Positions 33,886 through 41,755 of a stretch of DNA of 56,626 nucleotides are shown piece by piece. The notes below the pieces were generated by a model, which was not told the origin of the DNA, ran no database searches, and saw only the letters and a list, made by a program, of their open reading frames with translations. Source of the stretch: Massilia horti. GTDB lineage: Bacteria > Pseudomonadota > Gammaproteobacteria > Burkholderiales > Burkholderiaceae_D. How positions within the stretch are numbered: the stretch's first letter is position 1; the number at the start of each line of letters is the position of its first letter. The stretch is taken from positions 1-56,626 of the forward strand of contig NZ_SPUM01000108.1 in NCBI RefSeq assembly GCF_004614195.1, read 5' to 3'. The position numbers and the translations under genes are program-made.

Positions 33886-35445
33886 CTAAAGCGTCAGGGA
33901 AAGGGAGGCCGAGACTGCGTTCTCGGTGTACGTGCGCCCGCCGCCGATGGCCGTGCCTTTCGCGTGGCGCGCTTCGACCGAACCATACAGCTTGCGCTGG
34001 AAGCGGCGCGACAGGCCAACGCGCAGCGCGCGGTTGTCTTGCTTCAGTCCAGTCGACAGCGAGTTGCTGCGGCTGGATGTGAGCGAGACGCTGGCCTGGC
34101 TGCGCGAGGACAGGCTATAGTTGAAGTTGGCCGCCGCTCCCTTCATGCGCACGTCGTCGTTCAGGTTGGACAGGTGGCTGCCCAGGAGCTGGCTGTCGGT
34201 CTGCTGCAGCGACAGCGCGGTGCGGCGGGTGTCGAACAGCGACAGCAGCAGCATGCTGTGGGCGCCGTTGAACCCGGCCGAGGCCTGGAACTGCTTTTGC
34301 AGCATGTAGCGGTTGCTCAGGTAGTTGACGTTCTCGGCCAGGCTGGCCGGCAGCCCGGTGGCGCGCAGGTAGGCTTCGACCGCCTGGCGGCGTGCGACCG
34401 GGTCGGGAATATTGGGCATGAACAGCCGGTCCAGCAGGTCGGCGGTGTCGATCGTGGCCGGCAGCAGGAACTGCGAGCGGGTGGTGGTGACCGCCTCGTC
34501 GTAGTTGAAGCTCCAGACCGTGTGGCGGCTGCGGTGCAGCGCGTTCAAGGCATGCGACTGGCCGTAGTAGCGGTGGCCGGTGCTGGCCGACAGCGAAGTG
34601 CGCGGCGAGGGCGTCCAGTCGAAGCCGATGTTCCAGTTGCCGCCGCCGCTGCGCCCGCCCAGCGCGTGGTAGTCGTAGTTGTCGTGTCCGATGGCCGCGC
34701 GCACGGCCAGGCTCGGCTGCACGCGGTACGACAGGCCTGCCATCTCATTGGTCGAGACCGAGTCGCCGGCCAGCTTGTCGACCAGGTGCTGGCGGTCGTA
34801 GCGCAGGTTCCAGCCCAGGCGCACGCCGGGCCTGCTGGAGGCGCTCGCGGTGACGCTGTCGGCGTGGGTGTTGCCGTAGCCTTGCTGGTTGGTCTGGACC
34901 GAGTCGCGGGTGTAGCGCAGCATCAGGTCGGTACCGCCGCCCAGGCGGTGCGCCAGGTAGGGGCTGACGCGCCAGGTCGACACCTCGGTGCGGTTGAACG
35001 AGGAGTAGGGGGCGCCTTCGACCTGGGGGGCGAACGCCGATATCGCCTGCTGGCCGCGCATCGCGGCGGCGTCCAGGAACAGCAGTTCGTCGACCACGCG
35101 CGCCTTGAGGTTGGCCTGCAGCTGGCGGTTGTTGTCGTAGATGTTGGGTGCGGTCTTGTCGCTGTAGTTGTAGACGTGGAACTGGTAGCTGGCGTTCAGC
35201 TGCAGCCGCCGGTTGTTCTCGACCAGCGCGAAGCTGGGCGCCAGGTCGGTGATCCATTCGCGGCGCGCCAGCGCGGGTTCGGCCAGGTTGACATTGTCGG
35301 TCCAGGTTTCAGTCAGCGTTACGCCCGGGATGAATTTCAGCTCGGCGCTGGCCGGCGCGCATGCCAGCGCCACCAGGAGTGGCAGCAGGGCGCGCGCAGG
35401 CAGGGCCGGGCCGGCCCCGGATCGGTCAGCCATAGTGATAGTCAT
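33886..35445 (-). CDS. PEP-CTERM system-associated outer-membrane protein (TIGR03016-like)
   Basis: About 519 residues, with a signal peptide (LPARALLPLLVALACAPASA) and a mature part of repeated amphipathic strands ending in the aromatic-poor SLSLTL. It looks like an outer-membrane beta-barrel and contains many short strand-turn units such as LMLRYTRDS and LRYDRQH. It is the expected outer-membrane partner of XrtA polysaccharide loci and may help the polymer leave the cell. ATGs at 35445 and 35433 both overlap the kinase gene; a GAGG lies before both, so the start is uncertain by four residues. Confidence 0.9.
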   Translation of the reverse strand: MTITMADRSGAGPALPARALLPLLVALACAPASAELKFIPGVTLTETWTDNVNLAEPALARREWITDLAPSFALVENNRRLQLNASYQFHVYNYSDKTAPNIYDNNRQLQANLKARVVDELLFLDAAAMRGQQAISAFAPQVEGAPYSSFNRTEVSTWRVSPYLAHRLGGGTDLMLRYTRDSVQTNQQGYGNTHADSVTASASSRPGVRLGWNLRYDRQHLVDKLAGDSVSTNEMAGLSYRVQPSLAVRAAIGHDNYDYHALGGRSGGGNWNIGFDWTPSPRTSLSASTGHRYYGQSHALNALHRSRHTVWSFNYDEAVTTTRSQFLLPATIDTADLLDRLFMPNIPDPVARRQAVEAYLRATGLPASLAENVNYLSNRYMLQKQFQASAGFNGAHSMLLLSLFDTRRTALSLQQTDSQLLGSHLSNLNDDVRMKGAAANFNYSLSSRSQASVSLTSSRSNSLSTGLKQDNRALRVGLSRRFQRKLYGSVEARHAKGTAIGGGRTYTENAVSASLSLTL

Positions 35446-36325
35446 AGGCCTCTTCGATGCCGGGGAAGTCACGTACTTTGTTGTACAGCAGGTTCACGTT
35501 GCTGCAGCCTTCCAGGTGGCGCAGCGTTTCGGCGACGGCGTGCTGGGTCGTGGTTTCGGCCTCGACCACCAGCACGATCTGGCCCATGTGGCTGGCCAGC
35601 ACGCGCGCTTCGCTGGTGAGCAGCAGCGGCGGCGAGTCGAAGATCACCACCCGGTCCGGGTAGCGGTTGGCGATTTCATGGACCATGCTGCTCATGGCCT
35701 GGCTGGCCAACAGCTCGGTGGCATGCGGGTTGCTGGTGCCGGCCGCCAGGATGCTCAGGGTGTCGACGTTGGTGCGCAACAGCACGTCGCCCAGGTCGAG
35801 GCCATCGTCGAGCAGGATGTCCATCAGGCCGCGCTGGGCCGGCAGGCCGAGCGTGCGCAGCACCGACGGGCGCGCGACGTCGGCGTCGACCAGCAGCACC
35901 GTGTGGTCCAGCTCCATGGCGATGCTCATCGCCAGGTTGATCGCGCAGAAGGTCTTGCCTTCGCCGGGCAGCGAACTGGTGACCATGATCAGGTTGTTCG
36001 GGGTCTCGCCCGCGCCCTGTTCGCCGAACGCGCGCCGCAGCAGCGGGCGCTTGATGATGCGGAACTCCTCGACCACGGTGGTGCGTCCGCCGGCGGCGGT
36101 CACCATGCCCATGTTGCGCAGCCGGTCCAGGTCGATTTCGACCTGGCGCGTCTGGACTTTGCGCGCTGCCGCGGGAGCCGCGGGGGCGGAGTCCGGCGCG
36201 CCGGCGGGCGGCACGGGCGAAGCCTGGGACGGGGCGGGGGCAGCCGCAGCCGCCGGGGAGGAAGGGGTGGCGTTCGTATCGCGCCGCTGCTCGATGCGGC
36301 TGGCCGCTTTTTCGATTATGCTCAC
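35426..36325 (-). CDS. XrtA-associated tyrosine autokinase
   Basis: A 299-residue BY-kinase catalytic protein. The first ~60 residues include an Ala/Pro-rich linker. Walker A is SSLPGEGKT (117-125), the second Walker motif is VLLVDADVARP and Walker B is VVIFDSPP. The C-terminus ends in YDYHYG, a short tyrosine cluster that is the likely autophosphorylation site. It controls polymer length together with the Wzz-like protein encoded just upstream. The start is a GTG at 36325 with GGAGA five bases before it; the ATG two bases upstream is followed at once by TGA. MSIIEKA is the expected N-terminus. Confidence 0.94.
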   Translation of the reverse strand: MSIIEKAASRIEQRRDTNATPSSPAAAAAPAPSQASPVPPAGAPDSAPAAPAAARKVQTRQVEIDLDRLRNMGMVTAAGGRTTVVEEFRIIKRPLLRRAFGEQGAGETPNNLIMVTSSLPGEGKTFCAINLAMSIAMELDHTVLLVDADVARPSVLRTLGLPAQRGLMDILLDDGLDLGDVLLRTNVDTLSILAAGTSNPHATELLASQAMSSMVHEIANRYPDRVVIFDSPPLLLTSEARVLASHMGQIVLVVEAETTTQHAVAETLRHLEGCSNVNLLYNKVRDFPGIEEAYDYHYG

Positions 36326-36346
36326 ATGTTCTCCGTGCAGGTCGCG

Positions 36347-37882
36347 TTACAGGGTGGACTTGATCAGGGCTGCGGCCATGACGCCGCCATAGACCCCGAA
36401 CAGCATGAATACCGATGCGCCCAGGGCCCACAGGCGGCGCTTGCGCTTGACTTTCTGCCCGTCGGTCCAGTTCATGCTGACCGAGCCCAGGATCGGCACG
36501 CCGGTCACCTCGCGCAGCGCGCTCTGGCTGAGGAAGGTCGGACGCACCTGGCTCATCAGGAGGGCGGTGGCCAGGCCGGCCGCCAGCGCGGCGAGCAATA
36601 CGAAGCTGTACAGGCGCGGACGGTTCGGTCCCGACGGGGTCAGCGGCGCGGTCGGCGGATCGATCACGCGGAACGCCAGCATGTCGGTGGCCGACGACAG
36701 GTCGCCCGACAGCTTGGCCGACTCGCGGCGCTCGACCAGCTTCTGGTAGTTGTCGCGGTTGACCTGGTAGTCGCGGTTCAGTTGGGCCAGCTGGGCCTCG
36801 ACTTCCGGCGCGCTGGTCATCCGGGTGCGCAACTGATTCACACGCGAGGAATAGGTGTCGACCCGCGCCTTGAGCGAGGCCACGCGCGCCTGGGCGACCG
36901 ACAGCTGCACGTTCAGCTGCTGCAGCATGGGGCTGTAGTTGGCGCCCGGATCACCGCTGTGCTTGCGCTTTTTGGCCTCTTCCTTCTTGCGCACCTGCAG
37001 ATCGGCCAGCAGGCGCTTGCCGGCCACGATGTCCGGATGCTCCTCGGTGAACTGCATGCGCAGCTGGTCCAGGTTCTTGTTGATGGTGGCGATGCGGGCG
37101 TCCAGCTCAGGGTCGGCGTCGGTGTCGATGCTGTCCGGCGGCAGCGCGGCCGGGTCGTCGCCGGCGATCTGGCGCTTGATCGCATTGCGTGCCTGCTCGG
37201 CCTCGGCCAGTTCCAGGCGCGCCTGGTTCAGTGCCTCGTTCATCTCGGCCAGCCTGGTGCTGGAGTCCCCGCCCTGGCTGGACAGCAGGCCCAGGTGCCT
37301 GATCTTGAATTCCTTGAGCGCGTTTTCGGCCCCCGCCAGCTTCTCTTCGTAGCTTTTGATCTGGTCGTCGATGAACTGGACCGCTTTTTCCGAGTCCTGT
37401 TTCTTGCCGCCGAAGCTGCCTTCCATAAAGATGGTCAGCAGCGACTGCACCACGTCCTTGCCCAGCTTGGGGTTGGGATTGTTGTAGGCGATGGTGTAGA
37501 TGTCGTCGCGCTCGGTGCCGCCGATCTTGATCTTTTCCATCAGCTCATCGACCAGCTGCTCGTGCTCCTTCTGGGTCTTGGCCGTCACGTCCAGGTCGAC
37601 CATCCGGATCACCTTCTCGACGTTCGGGCGGCTGATCAGGGTGCGGCGCATGAACATCACCTGCTGGTCGATGTTGGGCAGGGCCGTCATGCCCGACAGC
37701 AGGGGCTTGAGGATGCTCTGGGTATCGACGTACACGCGGGCCGTGGCCTGGTAGTCGTTTGGCAGCGAATAGACGACAGTCCACCCGACCAGCGCGACGA
37801 TCCAGGAAATGAGCACTGCGTACCAACGGTATTTGCCGATTGCCTTAAGGAATGCCAGGATTACGGCGGAGATTTCTGCCAT
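36347..37882 (-). CDS. XrtA system polysaccharide chain-length determinant (Wzz-like)
   Basis: A 511-residue inner-membrane protein. A first transmembrane helix (YAVLISWIVALVGWTVVYSL, about 20-39) leads into the Wzz domain (DYQATARVYVDTQSIL). A long periplasmic coiled coil (about 170-390, rich in Ala/Glu/Gln/Arg) follows. Two more hydrophobic segments near the end frame a basic KVKRKRR patch. It sets polymer length and docks the tyrosine kinase. The ATG at 37882 (MAEISAV) is chosen over an upstream in-frame ATG at 37918. It is the first gene of the fifteen-gene minus-strand operon. Confidence 0.93.
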   Translation of the reverse strand: MAEISAVILAFLKAIGKYRWYAVLISWIVALVGWTVVYSLPNDYQATARVYVDTQSILKPLLSGMTALPNIDQQVMFMRRTLISRPNVEKVIRMVDLDVTAKTQKEHEQLVDELMEKIKIGGTERDDIYTIAYNNPNPKLGKDVVQSLLTIFMEGSFGGKKQDSEKAVQFIDDQIKSYEEKLAGAENALKEFKIRHLGLLSSQGGDSSTRLAEMNEALNQARLELAEAEQARNAIKRQIAGDDPAALPPDSIDTDADPELDARIATINKNLDQLRMQFTEEHPDIVAGKRLLADLQVRKKEEAKKRKHSGDPGANYSPMLQQLNVQLSVAQARVASLKARVDTYSSRVNQLRTRMTSAPEVEAQLAQLNRDYQVNRDNYQKLVERRESAKLSGDLSSATDMLAFRVIDPPTAPLTPSGPNRPRLYSFVLLAALAAGLATALLMSQVRPTFLSQSALREVTGVPILGSVSMNWTDGQKVKRKRRLWALGASVFMLFGVYGGVMAAALIKSTL

Positions 37883-38193
37883 ATTATTGATCTCGGTAAG
37901 GTCAGGTTCAGGTAGCAATCATCGCTTGCGCTTGGAGCAATTGCAATTGCATAATGGAAAACCGTGGCAACGGAAGCAAGAAGTGGCGTGGTTTTCCAAC
38001 ACTAAGTTACTTTTCAGAACTAAAATTCGGTCACAGCTGCAATCTTCATTGCATCAATGGCATTGCTAGTGTCAAATAATACAACAAATTTCCAAAGACC
38101 ATTGTTCTTATGAATCGTGCGCGCCCTGGGATCGTTGTCATTGCTACTTCGGCAATCCGGGTGTTTTCCTATTGTATTGTTGTCAAACGTAAA
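37883..38193. promoter_or_regulatory. AT-rich divergent promoter region with a 14-bp palindrome
   Basis: This 311-base stretch separates the core XrtA operon (minus) from the protease gene (plus) and is far more AT-rich than its surroundings. GCAATTGCAATTGC at 37937-37950 is a perfect palindrome. Its inner 12 bases recur at 16754-16765 in front of the acyltransferase/SGNH gene. No sigma-54 element with correct spacing was found on either strand. A start for the protease further upstream at 38110 cannot be excluded. Confidence 0.45.
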
Positions 38194-38976
38194 ATGCTAT
38201 CCTGCAATCAATCGTGCGCACGCTGGCTGGGCGCGCTCGCCCTGGCCTGTGCCAGCGTGCCGGCCCAGTCCGGCAACCTGGTGGAGACGATCGTCACCGT
38301 CAAGCGCTCGGTGGTCGCGGTCGGCAGCTCGCAGCCCACGCGCCGGCCGGCGGTCAACTTCACCGGCACCGGGTTCGTGGTCGGCGACGGCTTGACCATC
38401 GTCACCAATTCCCACGTGGTGCCCGAAGCGCTGGACAGCGAACACAAGGAAGTGCTGGGGATCGTGGTGGCCCAGGGCGACGGCGTCGCGTTCCGACCGG
38501 CCACGCTTGAGGTGCGCGACCGCGAGCACGACCTGGCGCGCCTGCGGATCAGCGGCGCGCCGCTGCCGGCGCTGGCGCTGGGCGACTCGGACACGGCGCT
38601 CGAGGGCCGGCAGCTGGCCTTCACCGGCTTTCCGCTGGGCGTGATGCTGGGCCTGCATCCGGTCACGCACCGCGCGCTGCTGTCGGCGATCACGCCGGCG
38701 GTGATGCCGTCGCTGGCCTCGCGCGCGCTGGACGGGCGCAGCGTGGCCCAGTTGCGCTCTGCCACCCCGTTTTCCCTCTTCCAGCTCGATGCGACCGCCT
38801 ATCCGGGCAGCAGCGGCAGCCCGCTGTTCGATCCGGACAGTGGCGCGGTGCTGGGCGTCATTAATATGGGGCTGGTCAAGGGAACCAAGGAAAGCGCGAT
38901 GAGCAACCCGAGCGGCATCACCTATGCCGTCCCGGGCCGCTACGTCCGTGAGTTATTGCAACATACGTCGCCGTAA
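38194..38976 (+). CDS. Secreted trypsin-like serine protease
   Basis: A 260-residue S1-type protease with a signal peptide (WLGALALACASVPAQS). The triad is visible: His74 in TNSHVV, Asp113 in EHDLARL and Ser207 in PGSSGSPLF. There is no PDZ domain, so it is shorter than DegP. It lies between the core operon and the export lipoprotein gene and may act on envelope proteins of this system. The ATG at 38194 is preferred because it places the signal peptide at the N-terminus; an in-frame ATG at 38110 would add an AT-rich, uncharacteristic stretch. Confidence 0.82.
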   Translation: MLSCNQSCARWLGALALACASVPAQSGNLVETIVTVKRSVVAVGSSQPTRRPAVNFTGTGFVVGDGLTIVTNSHVVPEALDSEHKEVLGIVVAQGDGVAFRPATLEVRDREHDLARLRISGAPLPALALGDSDTALEGRQLAFTGFPLGVMLGLHPVTHRALLSAITPAVMPSLASRALDGRSVAQLRSATPFSLFQLDATAYPGSSGSPLFDPDSGAVLGVINMGLVKGTKESAMSNPSGITYAVPGRYVRELLQHTSP

Positions 38977-39180
38977 GACAACGAATTTACGCGTGCGCAC
39001 GTTGTCGAAGTTGCCGAATGGTATAGAATAGGCGCGCCAAAAGATGGTGAAATTGCAATAAGAAGTCGTTTCAGGGAGCCGCAGCGCAGCCGTGCTCGTT
39101 TTGAAGCGACTTCTCTAAGCCGCGGCCCCGAGCCGCCCCGAACGAGGCGCCGCCCGGCGGCGCGCTGCAAAAGGATAGGC
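38977..39180 (+). promoter_or_regulatory. Promoter and structured leader of the export lipoprotein gene
   Basis: TTGTCG (39002-39007) and TAGAAT (39024-39029) are 16 bases apart and look like a sigma-70 promoter. The transcript would carry a leader of about 145 bases. AGAAGTCG at 39061-39068 pairs with CGACTTCT at 39107-39114, and the stem extends by three more pairs (one G-T). The loop includes GCTCGTTTTGAAGCGA (39094-39109), itself nearly palindromic and repeated exactly at 49915-49930. AAAGGA precedes the start at 39181. Confidence 0.5.
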
Positions 39181-39798
39181 ATGAATATACGCAACGCACT
39201 TCAGCGCATGGCGCTCTTCGCCGCCACCATGGCGGCCCTGGCCGGCTGCGCCAGCAGCGGCGGCCCCGCTGCCACCGACGCGGCCCCGCCCGCGTCCGAC
39301 TACCTGGTCGGGCCGGGCGACAGTGTCAACATCATCGTCTGGCGCAATCCGGAGGTGTCGATGACGGTACCGGTGCGTCCGGACGGCAAGATCACCACCC
39401 CGCTGGTGGAGGACCTGCCGGCGGCCGGCAAGACCTCGACCGAGCTGGCGCGCGACATCGAGAAGGCGCTTGCCAAGTACATCCAGCAGCCGGTGGTGAC
39501 GGTGGTGGTGACCGGCTTTGTCGGCACCTACGACGAGCAGATCCGCGTGATCGGCCAGGCCGCCAAGCCGCAGTCGCTGCCTTACCGCCGCGGCATGTCG
39601 CTGATGGACGTGCTGATCGCGGTCGGCGGGGTCACCGAATTCGCCTCCGGCAACCGCGCGATCGTGATCCGCACCGTCGACGGCAAGCAGCAGAAGATGG
39701 CGGTGCGCCTGGACGACCTGATCAAGTCGGGCGACATGTCGGCCAACCTGCCGATGCGTCCGGGTGACGTGCTGGTGGTTCCGGAAAGCTTCTTCTGA
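39181..39798 (+). CDS. XrtA/PEP-CTERM system exopolysaccharide export lipoprotein (Wza-like)
   Basis: A 205-residue lipoprotein: the signal ends in a LAGC lipobox with Cys23. The mature part has the polysaccharide-export domain opening DYLVGPGDSVNIIVWRN and a SLBB-type second domain (IRVIGQAAKPQSLPYRRGMSL). It should form the outer-membrane exit pore for the polymer. In most XrtA loci this gene directly precedes the Wzz-like gene on the same strand; here it stands on the opposite strand beyond a protease gene with its own promoter. Confidence 0.93.
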   Translation: MNIRNALQRMALFAATMAALAGCASSGGPAATDAAPPASDYLVGPGDSVNIIVWRNPEVSMTVPVRPDGKITTPLVEDLPAAGKTSTELARDIEKALAKYIQQPVVTVVVTGFVGTYDEQIRVIGQAAKPQSLPYRRGMSLMDVLIAVGGVTEFASGNRAIVIRTVDGKQQKMAVRLDDLIKSGDMSANLPMRPGDVLVVPESFF

Positions 39799-40018
39799 GC
39801 GGTCGCGGCTGTCGATTTTTCTTACAGGAATTTTTATGCCGGCCCGGCAATGGACCGGGCGGGCGTGATAAGTCCTTGATTTTGTTGGGATGCGGTATGT
39901 GCCGGCGCGGCTGGAACGGATATTGCTAAGCTTTCTTCGGACAGCACGCTTACCAGGGATCGAACACGTGGACCTCCAAGACCAACAATCAGCCAAGCCC
40001 AGCAAGGACGCACCTGCG

Positions 40019-40540
40019 ATGCCGGGACGGCGCCGCTTCGCCGGCGTGGGCGTGATCCTGACACTGGCCAGCGAGCCGGGCATGGCGGCGGTGATGTGCA
40101 AATCGCCGTCGGGCTCGCTTTCCGGCGGCTTGCGCAGCAGCCCGGGCGGACAAAACCTCGTCTGCGGCGGGCTGTCGCCAGGCTACTGGAAGAACCATCC
40201 CGATGCGTGGCCGCGCGGCGTCTACCCGTACAAGGCGCCCCCCCAACAGGCGACCACCTTTGCCTCGGTGTTCCCGTTCGGCAGTACCAAGCTGTACAGG
40301 ACCGGGACGCTGATGGAGGTGCTGGAATCGACCGATCCGTCGGAGGATCCCTACAACTTCGGCTTCCACCTGGTGGCCGCCTACCTGAACATACTGAGCG
40401 GGAAGATGAACTTCCTGACCGTCGACCGTCTCAAGCTCATGTGGCACGACGTGGTGGCCTATGGCTTCTACGTGCCGACCGCCGGCAGCAAGTGGTATGC
40501 CGAGGACGTCAAAAGATATTTGGAGAGCACGGAAAACTGA
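40019..40540 (+). CDS. Small secreted protein with a GYWKNHPDAWP motif
   Basis: A 173-residue protein of unknown function. The N-terminus MPGRRRFAGVGVILTLASEPGMAA resembles a signal peptide with an RRRF start. The motif GYWKNHPDAWP (55-65) recurs in many bacterial surface proteins. Two Cys (27 and 49) flank a Gly/Ser-rich stretch. The rest is compact, with FHLVAAYLNILSG and KLMWHDVVAYGFY. AAGGA precedes the ATG at 40019; a GTG at 39968 with AGGGA, or the ATG at 39890, would lengthen it, but codon use there is unlike this genome. It sits 49 bases before the PqqD-like gene and may be the client of that cassette. Confidence 0.7.
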   Translation: MPGRRRFAGVGVILTLASEPGMAAVMCKSPSGSLSGGLRSSPGGQNLVCGGLSPGYWKNHPDAWPRGVYPYKAPPQQATTFASVFPFGSTKLYRTGTLMEVLESTDPSEDPYNFGFHLVAAYLNILSGKMNFLTVDRLKLMWHDVVAYGFYVPTAGSKWYAEDVKRYLESTEN

Positions 40541-40589
40541 TGCCGGTTCCTGTTTGCGCGCCGCGCGCCCGCCGCAGTGCGTTGGTTCG

Positions 40590-40841
40590 ATGTGGCGGCT
40601 GATTCCTGGCCAGTCGCTGGCGCACCGCTGCTGGATGGATGAGTTCGTGGTGTACAACGACCTGTCGGGCGACACCCACCTGTTTGGGGCCGATGCGATG
40701 CAGGTGCTGCTGTGCCTGCGCGAGGGGCCGGTGGACGCCGACGCGCTGGCTCTGCGCATTGGCGCCGGCCCGCATGAGCAGGAGTCGCTCGCGGTGCTCC
40801 TGGTCGAGCTGGCCGCGCTGTCCCTGATCGAACAGGCCTGA
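40590..40841 (+). CDS. HPr-rel-A system PqqD family protein
   Basis: An 83-residue winged-helix protein of the PqqD type (FVVYNDLSGDTHLFGADAMQVLLCL, then a helix with LAVLLVELAALSLIEQ). PqqD-like domains bind the leader of ribosomally made peptides and present it to modifying enzymes. With the next two genes it forms the three-gene HPr-rel-A cassette. The ATG at 40590 (MWRLIPGQ) has no strong ribosome site. The stop overlaps the kinase start by one base (TGATG). Confidence 0.88.
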   Translation: MWRLIPGQSLAHRCWMDEFVVYNDLSGDTHLFGADAMQVLLCLREGPVDADALALRIGAGPHEQESLAVLLVELAALSLIEQA

Positions 40842-41755
40842 TGCAGCCCCTTTCAGCCTTGCCCCCCCACGAGATGCGTACCGCGCTGCGCGAGGGCAGC
40901 CTGTGCCTGCAGACCGGCGCCTTCGTCACCCGGGTGCGCAGCACGATCGCGCAGGTGGCCGACGGCATCGGCCTGCTGTACGCCGACTATCCGGCCAGCG
41001 TGGCGGCCCCGTTCGCCGATTTCCAGATCCACCTGCGCCGCCCCGCGGGCGTGCGCCGCTGGCTGCGCGCGCAGGTCGAGTTCGACCTGGACGGCACCAA
41101 CCCGTTCCAGCCGCTGCCGCTGGCGCAGGCGTTCCCGATGTTCGAATGGGTGCTGAACTGGCACATCTCGAGCCGGGCGCATCGCTACCTGATCATCCAT
41201 GCTGCGGTGGTCGAAAAACACGGCCGGGCCGCGATCCTGCCCGCGCCGCCCGGTTCGGGCAAGAGCACCCTGTGCGCAGCGCTGGTGTGTTCCGGCTGGC
41301 GCCTGCTGTCCGACGAGCTGGCGCTGGTGCGCCTTGGCGACGGCCAGTTGCAGCCGGTGCCGCGCCCGGTGAGCCTGAAGAACGGCTCGATCGACGTGGT
41401 CAAGCGATTCGCGCCGGCGTCGGTATTCAGCCCGGCGGTGCTTGACACCAGCAAGGGCACCATCGCGCACATGAAGGCGCCCGGCGAGAGCGTGCGGCGC
41501 GCGCACGAGACTGCGCGAGCGGCCTGGGTGATTTTTCCGCGCTACGTGGCCGGCGCTCCCGCGCAGCTGGAGCCCATTGCCCCCGCGCGCACCTTCATGC
41601 GGGTGGCGGAGAACTGCTTTAACTACAGCGTGCTGGGCGCGGCCGGCTTTCATGCCCTGGGCGAGCTGGTCGACGCGACCGCGGGCCACGAGTTCAGCTA
41701 CGGGCATCTGGACGAGGCGCTGGCGCTGTTCGAGCGCCTGGCGGCGGCCCCATGA
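40841..41755 (+). CDS. HprK-related kinase A
   Basis: A 304-residue P-loop kinase distantly related to HPr kinase. The P-loop is APPGSGKS (135-142), followed by GWRLLSDELALVRLG, which matches the strand after the P-loop in HprK. Upstream residues 1-120 form a cassette-specific domain. HprK-like kinases phosphorylate Ser in proteins or in lasso peptides; the substrate here is unknown. It is translated with the PqqD-like gene (one-base overlap) and the nucleotidyltransferase (ATGA at 41752-41755). Confidence 0.88.
   Translation: MQPLSALPPHEMRTALREGSLCLQTGAFVTRVRSTIAQVADGIGLLYADYPASVAAPFADFQIHLRRPAGVRRWLRAQVEFDLDGTNPFQPLPLAQAFPMFEWVLNWHISSRAHRYLIIHAAVVEKHGRAAILPAPPGSGKSTLCAALVCSGWRLLSDELALVRLGDGQLQPVPRPVSLKNGSIDVVKRFAPASVFSPAVLDTSKGTIAHMKAPGESVRRAHETARAAWVIFPRYVAGAPAQLEPIAPARTFMRVAENCFNYSVLGAAGFHALGELVDATAGHEFSYGHLDEALALFERLAAAP

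Noticed and set aside
33079..37915. Long plus-strand open frames opposite the ATPase, outer-membrane, kinase and Wzz genes
   Set aside because: Low-complexity translations covering several real minus-strand genes with recognised domains.
39842..39860. GCCCGG/CCGGGC hairpin after the export lipoprotein gene as a terminator
   Set aside because: Only six base pairs and no following T-run.
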